Origin: Hyphomicrobiales bacterium
GTDB lineage: Bacteria > Pseudomonadota > Alphaproteobacteria > Rhizobiales > Rhizobiaceae
Length of the DNA stretch: 64,000 nt
Reading direction: 5' to 3'
Assembly: GCA_900471925.1 (NCBI GenBank)
Contig: UCGV01000032.1
Location: 62,001-126,000 of the forward strand
Positions within the stretch are counted from its first letter, which is position 1; every line of letters starts with the position of its first letter. The notes under the pieces were generated by a model. The model did not search any database, was not told where the DNA came from, and saw only the letters and a list, made by a program, of their open reading frames with translations. Both the position numbers and the translations under genes were made by a program. Below, in pieces: positions 34,424 to 42,203 of this stretch.

Positions 34424-35467
34424 TCAGACCTTCAGTTCGCGTCGTTCGCGCTCGGTGACCATGGCAAGGTCGAGCACTTTCTGCAGGTTGGCCGCATGGC
34501 GGAAGTTCGGGTCGTTCTGTACGCCGCTCGCCACCGCTTCGGCAAAGCGCTGATAGTTGGTCGCAACTGGTGGCACTTCAATCTGCTTCCAGGTTGCCGT
34601 TTCCACATCCTCGCCAAGGCAGCCATGCAGCTCCGAACCAGCCGGTCGGTGGATGACCTCGAGGCTGCCCTTCTCGCCATAGATGCGCAGCTTCAGCTCG
34701 TTGAGATGGCCCGTCGCCCAGCGGCTGGCATGGATGACACCGAGCGCACCATTGGCGAAATCGACCGACATCGTGAAACTGTCATTGGCATCGAGAAGAT
34801 ACTCGCCGATCTGCCCGCCCGGCGCCTTGTTGAAGGTCTTCAGACGCGCAAAGACGTGGTCGATATCGGTCGCGGCGCCATAGGCCGCGAAATCGAGGAT
34901 ATGGATGCCGACATCGCCGAGCACACCGTTCGAGCCGTGGCCCGTTGAAAGGCGCCACAGCCAGGTCGATTCCGTGCGCCAGTCACCCCAGGCGCGCGAT
35001 ACCAGCCAGCTCTGCAGATAGGAGGCCTCGACATGGCGGATCGTGCCGAGTTCGCCCGACAGCACCATCTCGCGGGCCCGCTGCAGCGGCGCGACGTTAC
35101 GGTAGGTGAGATTGACCATGTTGATGACGCCGGCGGCCTCGGCCGCTTCCGTCATCTCAAGCGCCTTCGGATAGTTCTCCGCCAACGGCTTTTCGCAGAA
35201 GACGTGTTTGCCGGCCGCAATCAGCGCCATCGTCGTCGGGTGGTGGATGCGATCAGGCGTCACATTCGTCGCCGCGTCGAATTCACCCCAGGCGATTGCT
35301 TCCTCAAGTGTGAGGAAGCGCTTTTCGATATTGAACTTGTCAGCAAATGCGGCAAGCCTGGCAGCATCGGTATCAACAGCGCCGACCACCTTCACGCCGT
35401 CGATGCGGGTGAAGTGGTCCAGCTGGTTCTTTGCCATCAGGCCCGTACCAAGAACGAGTAGTCGCAT
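34424..35467 (-). CDS. Gfo/Idh/MocA-family oxidoreductase (ThuB-like)
   Basis: A 347-aa NAD(P)-dependent sugar dehydrogenase: LVLGTGLMAKNQLDHF Rossmann motif, VFCEKPLAENY (EKP lysine) and GDVGIHILDFAAYG. Its partner upstream is a ThuA-domain protein (9-bp gap), the pairing seen in rhizobial trehalose/sucrose and related disaccharide 3-keto pathways (thuAB, palEZ). Without a transporter next to it, the substrate cannot be named. Confidence 0.82.
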   Translation of the reverse strand: MRLLVLGTGLMAKNQLDHFTRIDGVKVVGAVDTDAARLAAFADKFNIEKRFLTLEEAIAWGEFDAATNVTPDRIHHPTTMALIAAGKHVFCEKPLAENYPKALEMTEAAEAAGVINMVNLTYRNVAPLQRAREMVLSGELGTIRHVEASYLQSWLVSRAWGDWRTESTWLWRLSTGHGSNGVLGDVGIHILDFAAYGAATDIDHVFARLKTFNKAPGGQIGEYLLDANDSFTMSVDFANGALGVIHASRWATGHLNELKLRIYGEKGSLEVIHRPAGSELHGCLGEDVETATWKQIEVPPVATNYQRFAEAVASGVQNDPNFRHAANLQKVLDLAMVTERERRELKV

Positions 35468-35476
35468 GGATGTTCC

Positions 35477-36262
35477 TCAGCGGTAACCGGCTTCGCCGGC
35501 CTGGTGCAGTCTCGGGCCGCGTTCGACGATCGGCTCCAGCGCATTTTCTACCGGCACATTTGGAGCATCGGTAATGCTCGTCAACGCACCCTCGGGGTTA
35601 TAGGCCCACTTCACGCCGTTGATCAGCACCTTCTGCACGTTGGTATCGTGGTACGTCGGATAGGTTTCATGACCCGGACGGAAATAGAAGATATTGCCGG
35701 CGCCGCGGCGCCAGGTCAGGCCCGAGCGGAAGACTTCGCCGCCCTGGAACCAGGAGATGAACACCGTTTCCAGCGGTTCCGGCACGGAAAACTGCTCGCC
35801 GTACATTTCCTCGTTTTCGAGTTCGAAATGCTCGCCGATACCGGCGGCGATCGGATGGCGCTGATTGATCGTCCACAGACGCTCGCGTTCACCCGCCTCG
35901 CGCCACTTGAGAGCACAGGGCGTGCCCATCAGCCGCTTGAAGATCTTCGAGAAATGGCCGGAATGCAGCACCAGCAGGCCCATGCCTTCCCATACCCGCT
36001 GGGCGACGCGCTCGACGACGACGTCGGAAACGGCGCCATGGTCCTTGTGGCCCCACCAGGTCAGAACATCGGTCTCGGCAAGGCGGGCTTCGCTCAGGCC
36101 GTGTTCCGGTTCCTGCAACGTGGCGGTCGTTGCAGAAATCGCCGGATCGGTATTCAGCGCATTGGCGATCGCCGTGTGCATGCCTTCGGGATAGATGCCC
36201 CGGACAATGGAATTGGTATTCTCATGAATGTTCTCACCCCATACGACGGTGCGGATGGCCAT
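35477..36262 (-). CDS. ThuA-domain protein
   Basis: A 261-aa protein of the ThuA (trehalose utilisation, class-I glutamine-amidotransferase-like) family: MAIRTVVWGENIHE, VLTWWGHKDHGAV, LLVLHSGHFSKIFKRLMG and WRRGAGNIFYFRPGHETYPTY. Recent understanding links ThuA-like proteins to 3-keto-glycoside processing alongside Gfo/Idh dehydrogenases. GAGGAG is about 9 bp before ATG 36262; the frame is open upstream but without a domain. It is the first gene of a two-gene operon. Confidence 0.83.
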   Translation of the reverse strand: MAIRTVVWGENIHENTNSIVRGIYPEGMHTAIANALNTDPAISATTATLQEPEHGLSEARLAETDVLTWWGHKDHGAVSDVVVERVAQRVWEGMGLLVLHSGHFSKIFKRLMGTPCALKWREAGERERLWTINQRHPIAAGIGEHFELENEEMYGEQFSVPEPLETVFISWFQGGEVFRSGLTWRRGAGNIFYFRPGHETYPTYHDTNVQKVLINGVKWAYNPEGALTSITDAPNVPVENALEPIVERGPRLHQAGEAGYR

Positions 36263-36440
36263 GGCGGATGCTCCTCTAGAACTCTTGGATTTGTTCGGCA
36301 GGCGGCGGGACTCAAAGCGCTTTGGAAAGACGGCCAGCCAAAGCAGCCCCTCCTCCGCATCAGAGGAAGACATAGACCTTTGTCGGTATTTTGACAAAGA
36401 GGATTTTCCCGGGCTTGCGACCCGGGACCTCTTTTTTACC

Positions 36441-36782
36441 TCAATGGGAAACGGACTTCGAGAACAGGTTGACGACAACTACGCCCGAGATGATCAGGCC
36501 GAGGCCGATAATGGCGGGCGTATCCAGGCGCTGCTTGAAAAAAATCATGCCGACAGAGGAAATCAGTACGATTCCCAATGCGCTCCAGATCGCATAGGCG
36601 ATGCCGACGGGAATATGCTTTAGCGTCAGCGACAGGCAGTAGAAGGCGGCCGCATAGCAGGCAACGACGAGCGCCGTCGGCCCGAGGCGGGTGAACTGCT
36701 GGGACAGCTGAAGGGCGGTGGTGCCGATCACTTCGAGCACGATGGCTGCGACAAGCAGCCCATAGACGGCAGCCGGGTTCAT
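36441..36782 (-). CDS. SMR-family multidrug efflux protein (EmrE/SugE-like)
   Basis: A 113-aa four-helix inner-membrane antiporter: YGLLVAAIVLEVIGTTALQLS carries the essential membrane-embedded glutamate (E17), and IPVGIAYAIWSALGIVLIS is the SMR helix-3 signature. Exports lipophilic cations or guanidinium-type compounds; which one cannot be told. It lies downstream of a TetR gene on the same strand, with RIME-derived sequence between. Confidence 0.9.
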   Translation of the reverse strand: MNPAAVYGLLVAAIVLEVIGTTALQLSQQFTRLGPTALVVACYAAAFYCLSLTLKHIPVGIAYAIWSALGIVLISSVGMIFFKQRLDTPAIIGLGLIISGVVVVNLFSKSVSH

Positions 36783-36810
36783 GGCGGTAGTCCTTTTCAA
36801 ACAAAATCGG

Positions 36811-36925
36811 CGGGAAGCTGCACGGCCTCTCATGCGGAATTGCATAAAACCAATCTCCAGCAGCTTCGGTGAACGTGGGAGCCGTTTGTGCCCGGAATTG
36901 CTTGAGAACGAAGAGATGGAGCATC
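36811..36925. repeat. Two degenerate RIME1 remnants
   Basis: Two GGAATTGC-containing segments occur, one at 36811-36851 (GGAAGCTGCACGGC to GGAATTGCATAAAA) and one at about 36858-36925 (GCCGTTTGTGCCCGGAATTGCTTGAGAACGAAGAGATGGAGCAT, split here only for alignment). Both match the left half of RIME1 with many changes. Confidence 0.6.
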
Positions 36926-36960
36926 CCCCATCATCTTGAGAATGGAGGGACGCCCCGGCT

Positions 36961-37524
36961 TTATTTGCGGGTCAACTCGATCAGGCGGACGATCAATTCC
37001 TGCCTCTGAGCGCCGCTGACATCATGGCTTTCCAACGTATCCGCAAACCACAGACCGTCGGCGGCGAAACGCACGATCAGCGTGTCGAGCGCGGAGTCGG
37101 TGCCGATATATTCCTCGGCCCTTGCCGCCACCCATTCGCGCCATCGGTGGCGCAGCCTGGGTTCGGCAAGCAGCGCGATCGTCACCTGCGTCCAGCTTCT
37201 GGAATCGTCGGGACGATCCTTAAGCCCTGATACCGCCTGCAGATAGGCGCGTGAGAAACGGCCTTGCGGCAGCGGGTCGCTGCGCATCAGCTCGTCTATG
37301 TCAGCGTCAAATCTCTCCAGCAGACTTTCGAACAGAGCGTCCAGCAGCGCATTCTTCGTGGGAAAGTGATGCAGCAGCCCGCCCTTGCTGACGCCTGACG
37401 CTGCCGAGACCGCATCGAGCGTGACAGCGCCCATGCCCTGCTCACCGGCAAGACGTGCCGCGACCTCCAGCAACTGCTGGCGAACGAGCACGGGTTGTTT
37501 CTTGCGATGGTGAGCGTTTGACAT
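36961..37524 (-). CDS. TetR-family regulator of the SMR gene
   Basis: A 187-aa repressor with HTH VRQQLLEVAARLAGEQGMGAVTLDAVSAASGVSKGGLLHHFPTKNALL (about 13-60) and a TetR_C ligand domain. ATG 37524 begins the domain; the upstream open frame is intergenic. It precedes the SMR gene by 178 bp and has a palindrome just upstream, so it probably represses itself and the efflux gene. Confidence 0.86.
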   Translation of the reverse strand: MSNAHHRKKQPVLVRQQLLEVAARLAGEQGMGAVTLDAVSAASGVSKGGLLHHFPTKNALLDALFESLLERFDADIDELMRSDPLPQGRFSRAYLQAVSGLKDRPDDSRSWTQVTIALLAEPRLRHRWREWVAARAEEYIGTDSALDTLIVRFAADGLWFADTLESHDVSGAQRQELIVRLIELTRK

Positions 37525-37538
37525 GAAATCACAAAGAT

Positions 37539-37552
37539 ACCGTCTGGACGGT
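37539..37552. promoter_or_regulatory. Palindromic TetR operator
   Basis: ACCGTC-TG-GACGGT, 6-bp perfect arms, starts 15 bp upstream of the TetR start codon. This is a typical operator form for small TetR regulators of efflux genes. Confidence 0.7.
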
Positions 37553-37682
37553 TTTGTCAAGGAGAATCTGTCGAAGCCCCTGACCTGCAAGGGATTATGC
37601 GCGAAATGACGCGGCGTTTTGATGACAGTTGCGATCCCTTTTGATCGGGTGCATTTAGAGCCGGGGATTTTAGGATGGTTTT

Positions 37683-38084
37683 GTGGCGGAAGAGACAACG
37701 ACGCAGGTAACGACTTTATACGAGGCGATCGGCGGCGATCCCGCCGTCCGCGCTCTGACGCATCGCTTCTACGAGCTGATGGATACGCTGCCGGAGGCGA
37801 AACATGTGCGCGCCGTGCATCCGCCGAGCCTCGAGGGCAGCGAAGAGAAATTCTACGAATACATGACCGGCTATCTCGGTGGCCCGCCGCTCTATACCGA
37901 CAAGCGTGGCCATCCTCGCCTGCGCAGCCGCCATTTCATCGCCGAAATCGGCCCCGTCGAACGCGACGAATGGCTGCTCTGTTTCCGCCAGGCGATGGAC
38001 GAAACGATCGCCAGCCAGGCACTGCGCGATCTCATCTGGGCACCGGTCGAACGGCTCGCCTATCACATGCAGAACAAGGAATAG
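37683..38084 (+). CDS. Group II truncated haemoglobin
   Basis: A 133-aa 2/2 globin: TTLYEAIGGDPAVRALTHRFYELMDTLPEAKHVRAVHP, with the proximal-side LRSRHFIAEIGPVERDEWLLCFRQAM and a Trp (DEWL) characteristic of group II. The histidine in RSRHF should be the haem ligand. Binds O2 or NO; roles in NO detoxification or O2 chemistry are known for the family, not shown here. Starts with GTG. The next gene begins 2 bp later. Confidence 0.88.
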   Translation: MAEETTTQVTTLYEAIGGDPAVRALTHRFYELMDTLPEAKHVRAVHPPSLEGSEEKFYEYMTGYLGGPPLYTDKRGHPRLRSRHFIAEIGPVERDEWLLCFRQAMDETIASQALRDLIWAPVERLAYHMQNKE

Positions 38085-38086
38085 AC

Positions 38087-38458
38087 ATGAGCCTGAACGC
38101 GCGTCTGGAGCCAGTGCTCTATCTCTTCGCCGGCCTCTTCGGCCTCGCGGGCGTAGCGCTTGCCGCCCTTGCCGCACACGGCGGCGGTGCCGCCAATCTT
38201 GCAGCCTCCGCTTCCGCCATGTGCCTCGCTCACGCCCCTGCCCTTCTGGCCCTGGCGCTGGGTGCTGCCAAGATCAGAACCGCCTGGCTGGCCGGTTTGC
38301 TGATGATCGTGGGGACGCTGCTCTTTGCGGGAGATCTCGTCACCCTGCGTTTCACCGGCTCCGGCCTCTTCCCCTATGCCGCGCCGACGGGCGGCTGGGC
38401 GATGATGCTGGGCTGGCTGGCGGTTTCAGCGAGCGCATTCATCCGCGCCAAGAGCTGA
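38087..38458 (+). CDS. DUF423-like small membrane protein
   Basis: A 123-aa protein with four hydrophobic segments: LYLFAGLFGLAGVALAALAAHG, AMCLAHAPALLALALG, AGLLMIVGTLLFAGDLVTL and GGWAMMLGWLAVSASAFI. These match the DUF423 (YgdD-like) pattern, including GTLLFAGDL and APTGGWAMMLGW. It follows the globin gene by 2 bp, so the two are cotranscribed. Function unknown. Confidence 0.8.
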   Translation: MSLNARLEPVLYLFAGLFGLAGVALAALAAHGGGAANLAASASAMCLAHAPALLALALGAAKIRTAWLAGLLMIVGTLLFAGDLVTLRFTGSGLFPYAAPTGGWAMMLGWLAVSASAFIRAKS

Positions 38459-38460
38459 TG

Positions 38461-38826
38461 TCAAGGCTGCGGTATGCGGCCGAAGCGCAGCAGATTGCCG
38501 TGCGGATCATGGATATAGAATTCCTCCATATTCCACGGCCGCACCTCCATATCCGACAAGCGCGCAACGCCCCTCGCGCGGTATTCCGCATGGAGGGCGC
38601 CGATACCGCCGCCACGCAGGTAGACGGACGTCTTTTCCGGCAGGTTTTGATCGTCCGTCAGCCAGAAATGCAGTTCCATCTCGCTGCGCCTGACAATCAG
38701 ATAATCGCTGGTCTTGTAAACGACTTTGGCAAAGCCGAGCTGATCACCATAGAAGGCGAGTGTCTCTGCGATATCGAGAGACGGCAGGACCGGCATCACC
38801 TCGATACGATCGGGATCGCCGCTCAT
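38461..38826 (-). CDS. VOC-family (bleomycin-resistance/glyoxalase-like) protein
   Basis: A 121-aa single-module VOC protein: PVLPSLDIAETLAFYGDQLGF, ELHFWLTDD and EEFYIHDPHGNLLRFGR (closing metal-type E/H region). It could sequester a glycopeptide or be an enzyme subunit. It is the last of four genes read from a RirA-type box, and its ATG overlaps the preceding stop by 4 bp. Confidence 0.83.
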   Translation of the reverse strand: MSGDPDRIEVMPVLPSLDIAETLAFYGDQLGFAKVVYKTSDYLIVRRSEMELHFWLTDDQNLPEKTSVYLRGGGIGALHAEYRARGVARLSDMEVRPWNMEEFYIHDPHGNLLRFGRIPQP

Positions 38827-39137
38827 ATGCCGTCGACGACGTTAAAGCCTTCGAATACCGGCGGCCCCTTGTACATGCCCTTGTGATCGCCGGCATTGCG
38901 ATGGGCGGAACGGAAATTCTCCGACTTCGTCCAGTTCAGAAAATCCTCTTCGCTGCGCCAGAGCGTATGCGAGGAAAACAGCGTATAGCCCTCTTCCGCA
39001 TTGGCCTTGCCGCGCAGCAAGCGGAATTCCACGAAACCCGGGACCTGCGAGAGACTGGAATCGCGATTGCGCCAGACAGTCTCGAAATCAGCCTCAGCGC
39101 CGGCAGCCACCTTGAAGCGGTTCATCGCGATATACAT
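38823..39137 (-). CDS. hmuQ: Antibiotic-biosynthesis-monooxygenase family, HmuQ-like haem-degrading enzyme
   Basis: A 104-aa ferredoxin-like-barrel protein with the haem-degradation layout of IsdG/HmuQ: NRFKVAAGAEADFETVWRNRD, VPGFVEFRLLRG, LWRSEEDFLNWTKSENFRSAHRNAG. The conserved Asn (residue 6), Trp and His (FRSAH) match catalytic residues of the family. In Bradyrhizobium HmuQ cleaves haem to release iron. Location near hmuPSTUV and behind an IRO box supports a haem role; gene symbol by analogy. Confidence 0.8.
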   Translation of the reverse strand: MYIAMNRFKVAAGAEADFETVWRNRDSSLSQVPGFVEFRLLRGKANAEEGYTLFSSHTLWRSEEDFLNWTKSENFRSAHRNAGDHKGMYKGPPVFEGFNVVDGI

Positions 39138-39146
39138 CGAAAACCC

Positions 39147-39434
39147 TCACGCCTTCCTTTTCGTCACCCCACCCGCATAAAGCGGAAAGGCGACGATATT
39201 ATTGCCGTCGGCCGCATCCGCCCCGATGGGCTTTACCGGTGCTTCGCCGGGCATGCGCGCTTCCCAGGCGGGAAACAGCACAACATTGGGATAGCTGCGC
39301 TGGCGCGCGGCATTTTCCAGGAAAACCTCGTAAAGCTCCGGCACAAAGCCGTCGCCGCCGTGAGCGGCGAGCTTGTGCAGGCCGATCATCGTGAACCCGT
39401 CAGGGTGCCCGTTATTCATAGAAAAAACGTCCAT
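39147..39434 (-). CDS. Small unknown protein in the iron-regulated operon
   Basis: A 95-aa soluble protein (GFTMIGLHKLAAHGGDGFVPELYEVFLENAARQRSYPNVVLFPAWEARMPGE and a basic C terminus). No family recognised. Its ATG directly follows the stop of the DUF2325 gene (TGAATG), and a second ATG lies five codons in. The tight packing between DUF2325 and HmuQ-like genes implies coexpression under iron control. Confidence 0.65.
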   Translation of the reverse strand: MDVFSMNNGHPDGFTMIGLHKLAAHGGDGFVPELYEVFLENAARQRSYPNVVLFPAWEARMPGEAPVKPIGADAADGNNIVAFPLYAGGVTKRKA

Positions 39435-39842
39435 TCATCGGGAATTGTCTCGTTCGTTCATCGTGTGCAGCGCACGTTCCAGGCTGGACTTGCTGCCGTT
39501 GCGCAGTGGAATGAAAGCCTTGCTGAACTTTTTACAGCCGGTCTTCACGCGCAGGCAGGCATCGTGGCTGATACAGTCGATGGGGCAGAACACGCAGTCG
39601 ACGGACGGAAGCAGCGTATCGATACGCGAAACCGCCTCACGAAGACCGCCATCGTGGTGGATGAGTTCGGCACCGAAGCTGCTGGCGATTTCGCGCAAAT
39701 GCGCCACCTGGCAATCACGGCCGCCGACATAGAGGAAACTGCGGCCATCCAGCTTGGAGCGCCCGGAGGAAGCCTGTCGCACCTCCTGATCGGCCTGAAC
39801 ACGGATCTCCCGGTTCGCCCCCTTCTTCGCCTTTCGAGCCAT
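39435..39842 (-). CDS. DUF2325 protein
   Basis: A 135-aa protein with a basic N terminus and the DUF2325 pattern: FLYVGGRDCQVAHLREIASSFGAELIHHDGGLREAVSRIDTLLPSVDCVFCPIDCISHDACLRVKTGCKKF. Four conserved cysteines (in CVFCPIDCISHDAC) could bind metal. Family function is unknown. It is the first gene of a four-gene operon immediately downstream of a RirA-type box. Confidence 0.82.
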   Translation of the reverse strand: MARKAKKGANREIRVQADQEVRQASSGRSKLDGRSFLYVGGRDCQVAHLREIASSFGAELIHHDGGLREAVSRIDTLLPSVDCVFCPIDCISHDACLRVKTGCKKFSKAFIPLRNGSKSSLERALHTMNERDNSR

Positions 39843-39932
39843 TTACCACCCGTTCGCTCGTTGATCGTCACACGATTCCTGCGTGTGCGAACGGACCTTA
39901 TTAAACTTGATTTTTAGAGTAAAGTATAAAGT

Positions 39933-39947
39933 TGATTGTTTTTATCA
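39933..39947. promoter_or_regulatory. RirA-type IRO box upstream of the DUF2325-hmuQ operon
   Basis: TGA-N9-TCA (TGATTGTTTTTATCA), in an AT-rich region 91 bp upstream of the DUF2325 start. TGA-N9-TCA is the core of the rhizobial iron-responsive operator bound by RirA. Confidence 0.7.
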
Positions 39948-39949
39948 TA

Positions 39950-41329
39950 TTATCGAGACGTGATCTCGATCGGCGCCGACATGGTCATGGCCTGCCCGCC
40001 CGGCGGAGGGCTGAACGGTGCCGCGCGACGGACCGCATCGAGAGCGAGCTGATCGATCTCCGGAACACCGGAGCCGCGCGAAACACGAGCGGACGTCAGG
40101 CTGCCGCTGCCACTGACCGAGAAGGTAACGACGACGCTGCCCTCGACTCCGCGCGGTTGCCGGATCGCGCGGCGAATACGGCTGCGAACTTTGCCGGTAT
40201 AATTCGCGGTGGCGGCAGTCCCCACGCCATTATTGCCGTTGGCGGCCTGCGAACTGTTATCGGACTGCGCCGACGAATTACCTTCGGCGACACCGCGAGT
40301 GGACGTCTGCTGCCCCTCACCTTTGTCGCCCGCTGTCTTCTGCGGCGGACGCTTCTTCTCGACCGGCTTGGGCTTCTCCTGCACCGTCACCTTGGCCTTC
40401 GGCTTCGGCGTAACGACCTCTTCAGGCTGCTCGGGCTTCGGCTGCACTTCCGCCATTTCGACGGGCTTCACCTCTTGCGGGGGCTCCGCGACATCAGGCG
40501 GAGTTTCCACAGGCTGCACTTCGCTCGGCTGAACCGCAGTCGGCTGCACCTCGGATGGCTGGATTTCGGACGGCGCCACCGTATCGACAGGCACCTGCTG
40601 CTGCTCCGGAACGACCGTCGACATCGGCTGTGCAACGGATTGCTCGGCCGGCACTTCGGAAACCAGAATTTCGGGCTCGACGGCAGCAGAGGTCTCGGGT
40701 GAAACGCGTGTCACCTCCGGCGCCGGCGCCTGCTGGACCGCCTCCTGCGTTTCGACCGGCGCAACCTCGCTCGGCTGCACGGTTTCCGGCTGCACTTGCG
40801 CCGTTTCCATCGGCTGGATCGTTTCGGGCTGCACCTCTTCCGGAATGATCTCCTGCTGGACGGTCGTCTCGGTCTCGCCTGCTGCGGCCTGATCGACATC
40901 GGAATCGCCGTACATGACGACGCTCATCGCCTGGCCGGCTTCCTCGATCGCCTCCTCAGGCGCCTTCGGAAAAGCCACGATCAGCGCGGTCGCCAATGCC
41001 GCATGAAAGATCAGCGAACAGATGCAGGTCAGCGTCACCCGGCGCCGCACCGGCGCTTTCTCGTCCTCCTGCTTTTCCACCGCCGCATCCATCGGTGGCG
41101 GGGTGACGGAAGAGGCCGGCGCGGCTTCCGGATGATCGGGGAAAGAGGAGATCTGCGCGAAGCGCGCATAATGGATGACCTGCTCGCCGGCGGGCTGACG
41201 CTGCGCGTTGCGCAGGTCGGCCAGTTCGTGGCCGGGATGCATGCCGGGATTGTTGTCGTTCAGGCTGGCGTCAGCGCTCGCCTCCTCGATGAGCACGTGT
41301 CTCGATCTGGATTTCGCTGAAATTGCCAT
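39950..41329 (-). CDS. tonB: TonB energy-transducing protein
   Basis: A 459-aa TonB: a cytoplasmic N terminus of about 90 residues, one membrane anchor (about 95-115, LICSLIFHAALATALIVAF), a long periplasmic Pro/Glu/Gln/Val-rich spacer (about 120-340) containing many QPSEVQP-like units, and the C-terminal TonB domain (YTGKVRSRIRRAIRQPRGVEGSVVVTFSVSGSGSLTSARVSRGSGVPEIDQLALDAVRRAAPFSPPP). It drives haem/siderophore receptors with ExbBD. Divergent linkage to hmuPSTUV matches R. leguminosarum. Longer than typical because of the N-terminal extension and spacer. Confidence 0.92.
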   Translation of the reverse strand: MAISAKSRSRHVLIEEASADASLNDNNPGMHPGHELADLRNAQRQPAGEQVIHYARFAQISSFPDHPEAAPASSVTPPPMDAAVEKQEDEKAPVRRRVTLTCICSLIFHAALATALIVAFPKAPEEAIEEAGQAMSVVMYGDSDVDQAAAGETETTVQQEIIPEEVQPETIQPMETAQVQPETVQPSEVAPVETQEAVQQAPAPEVTRVSPETSAAVEPEILVSEVPAEQSVAQPMSTVVPEQQQVPVDTVAPSEIQPSEVQPTAVQPSEVQPVETPPDVAEPPQEVKPVEMAEVQPKPEQPEEVVTPKPKAKVTVQEKPKPVEKKRPPQKTAGDKGEGQQTSTRGVAEGNSSAQSDNSSQAANGNNGVGTAATANYTGKVRSRIRRAIRQPRGVEGSVVVTFSVSGSGSLTSARVSRGSGVPEIDQLALDAVRRAAPFSPPPGGQAMTMSAPIEITSR

Positions 41330-41356
41330 TTTACGCCTCGGATAGCCTGAACCATG

Positions 41357-41380
41357 CACGCCGGGCTTACTCCCGGCGTG
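41357..41380 (-). other. Hairpin between the tonB upstream gene and tonB
   Basis: CACGCCGGG and CCCGGCGTG, 9-bp perfect stem with a 6-nt loop, directly after the stop of the upstream gene and 28 bp before the tonB start. May lower tonB expression relative to the first gene. Confidence 0.55.
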
Positions 41381-41383
41381 TAC

Positions 41384-41815
41384 TCAACCTTCGAAGGGAA
41401 CTGAGATCTGCGAACGGGTCACGAGACCCTTCATGCACTCGCCTGCCGCCGGTCCGTCACAGACCGGCGTGTCGTTGATGAGCACGCGTGTGACCGTCTC
41501 GCATTTCACGTTCGGCATATCGAACTGGCGCACGCGCTTCTTGCCCTGCGGCAGATCGCGGAAATCGAGCACGGTGATGCGGTCGACGGCATTCTTGTCG
41601 TTGAAGAAGGCGAGTTCGAAGGAGACCTTGTTGATCGGTGCCGCCAGATCATTTTGCGCAACGAAGGTCATCATGCAGCCCTTCTGCGAAGGCGTCAGCG
41701 CATTGAGCTCCACATCGAGCTTGGAAGCCGCTGCCGCATCCTGCGCATAGGCCTGCGCAACGCCCGAAACCGAAAACAAAACACCAGCCGCAAACGCAGC
41801 AAACCGACCCATCAT
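41384..41815 (-). CDS. Periplasmic protein encoded upstream of tonB
   Basis: A 143-aa exported protein: signal peptide 1-24 (ending AYAQ-DAAA), then a beta-rich domain (GCMMTFVAQNDLAAPINKVSFELAFFNDKNAVDRITVLDFRDLPQGKKRVRQFD) with four cysteines in the mature part. No named family recognised. It is cotranscribed with tonB and divergent from hmuP, so a role in TonB-dependent uptake is plausible. Confidence 0.75.
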   Translation of the reverse strand: MMGRFAAFAAGVLFSVSGVAQAYAQDAAAASKLDVELNALTPSQKGCMMTFVAQNDLAAPINKVSFELAFFNDKNAVDRITVLDFRDLPQGKKRVRQFDMPNVKCETVTRVLINDTPVCDGPAAGECMKGLVTRSQISVPFEG

Positions 41816-41920
41816 TATCGCCTCTCCAAGAGCAAATTGACCGCCGTCCGGCAGCTTCGAAACAGCGGCATCAAAAACTTGACTGCTTTTGTCTTCAATT
41901 ATTGCGTCTTTAAAAAACTA

Positions 41921-41935
41921 TGAGTATGAGAGTCA
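41921..41935. promoter_or_regulatory. RirA-type IRO box between the tonB operon and hmuP
   Basis: TGA-N9-TCA (TGAGTATGAGAGTCA), 61 bp before the hmuP start and 106 bp before the divergent tonB-operon start. It probably makes the haem uptake genes iron-repressed. Confidence 0.65.
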
Positions 41936-41995
41936 AGATAAATGTCACCGGACCCGGGGTCTTGACCCCCGCAATCACGGGAAAAGCCGACCGAA

Positions 41996-42181
41996 ATGAT
42001 GGTTGAAAAGCCAGATAGTTTTAAGTTCGCACAGCTGCGCAACGAACCAGCCGTGGCCGAGATCCGCGTTCTCGAAAGCGGCGATCTTTTCGCCGGCACC
42101 AACGAGATCATGATCAGGCACGATGGCGTGATCTACCGCCTGAAGATCACCCGTCAGGGCAAACTCATTCTCAACAAGTAA
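41996..42181 (+). CDS. hmuP: Hemin uptake protein HmuP
   Basis: A 61-aa protein with the HmuP pattern VLESGDLFAGTNEIMIRHDGVIYRLKITRQGKLILNK. HmuP is a small regulator required for expression of haem receptor genes in rhizobia. A second ATG follows at codon 2. It is first in hmuPSTUV. Confidence 0.92.
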   Translation: MMVEKPDSFKFAQLRNEPAVAEIRVLESGDLFAGTNEIMIRHDGVIYRLKITRQGKLILNK

Positions 42182-42203
42182 CTCAGTAGTAGCAGGGTAG
42201 GAC

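Noticed and set aside
38760..39917. Open frame of 385 codons on the plus strand over the iron-regulated operon
   Set aside because: Four minus-strand genes with family matches and 4-bp or shorter spacing explain the sequence; the plus-strand frame is a shadow.
40400..40900. Tandem repeat array within tonB as a DNA-level repeat element
   Set aside because: The periodicity is at the protein level (Pro/Glu/Gln/Val spacer) and is normal for TonB proteins.
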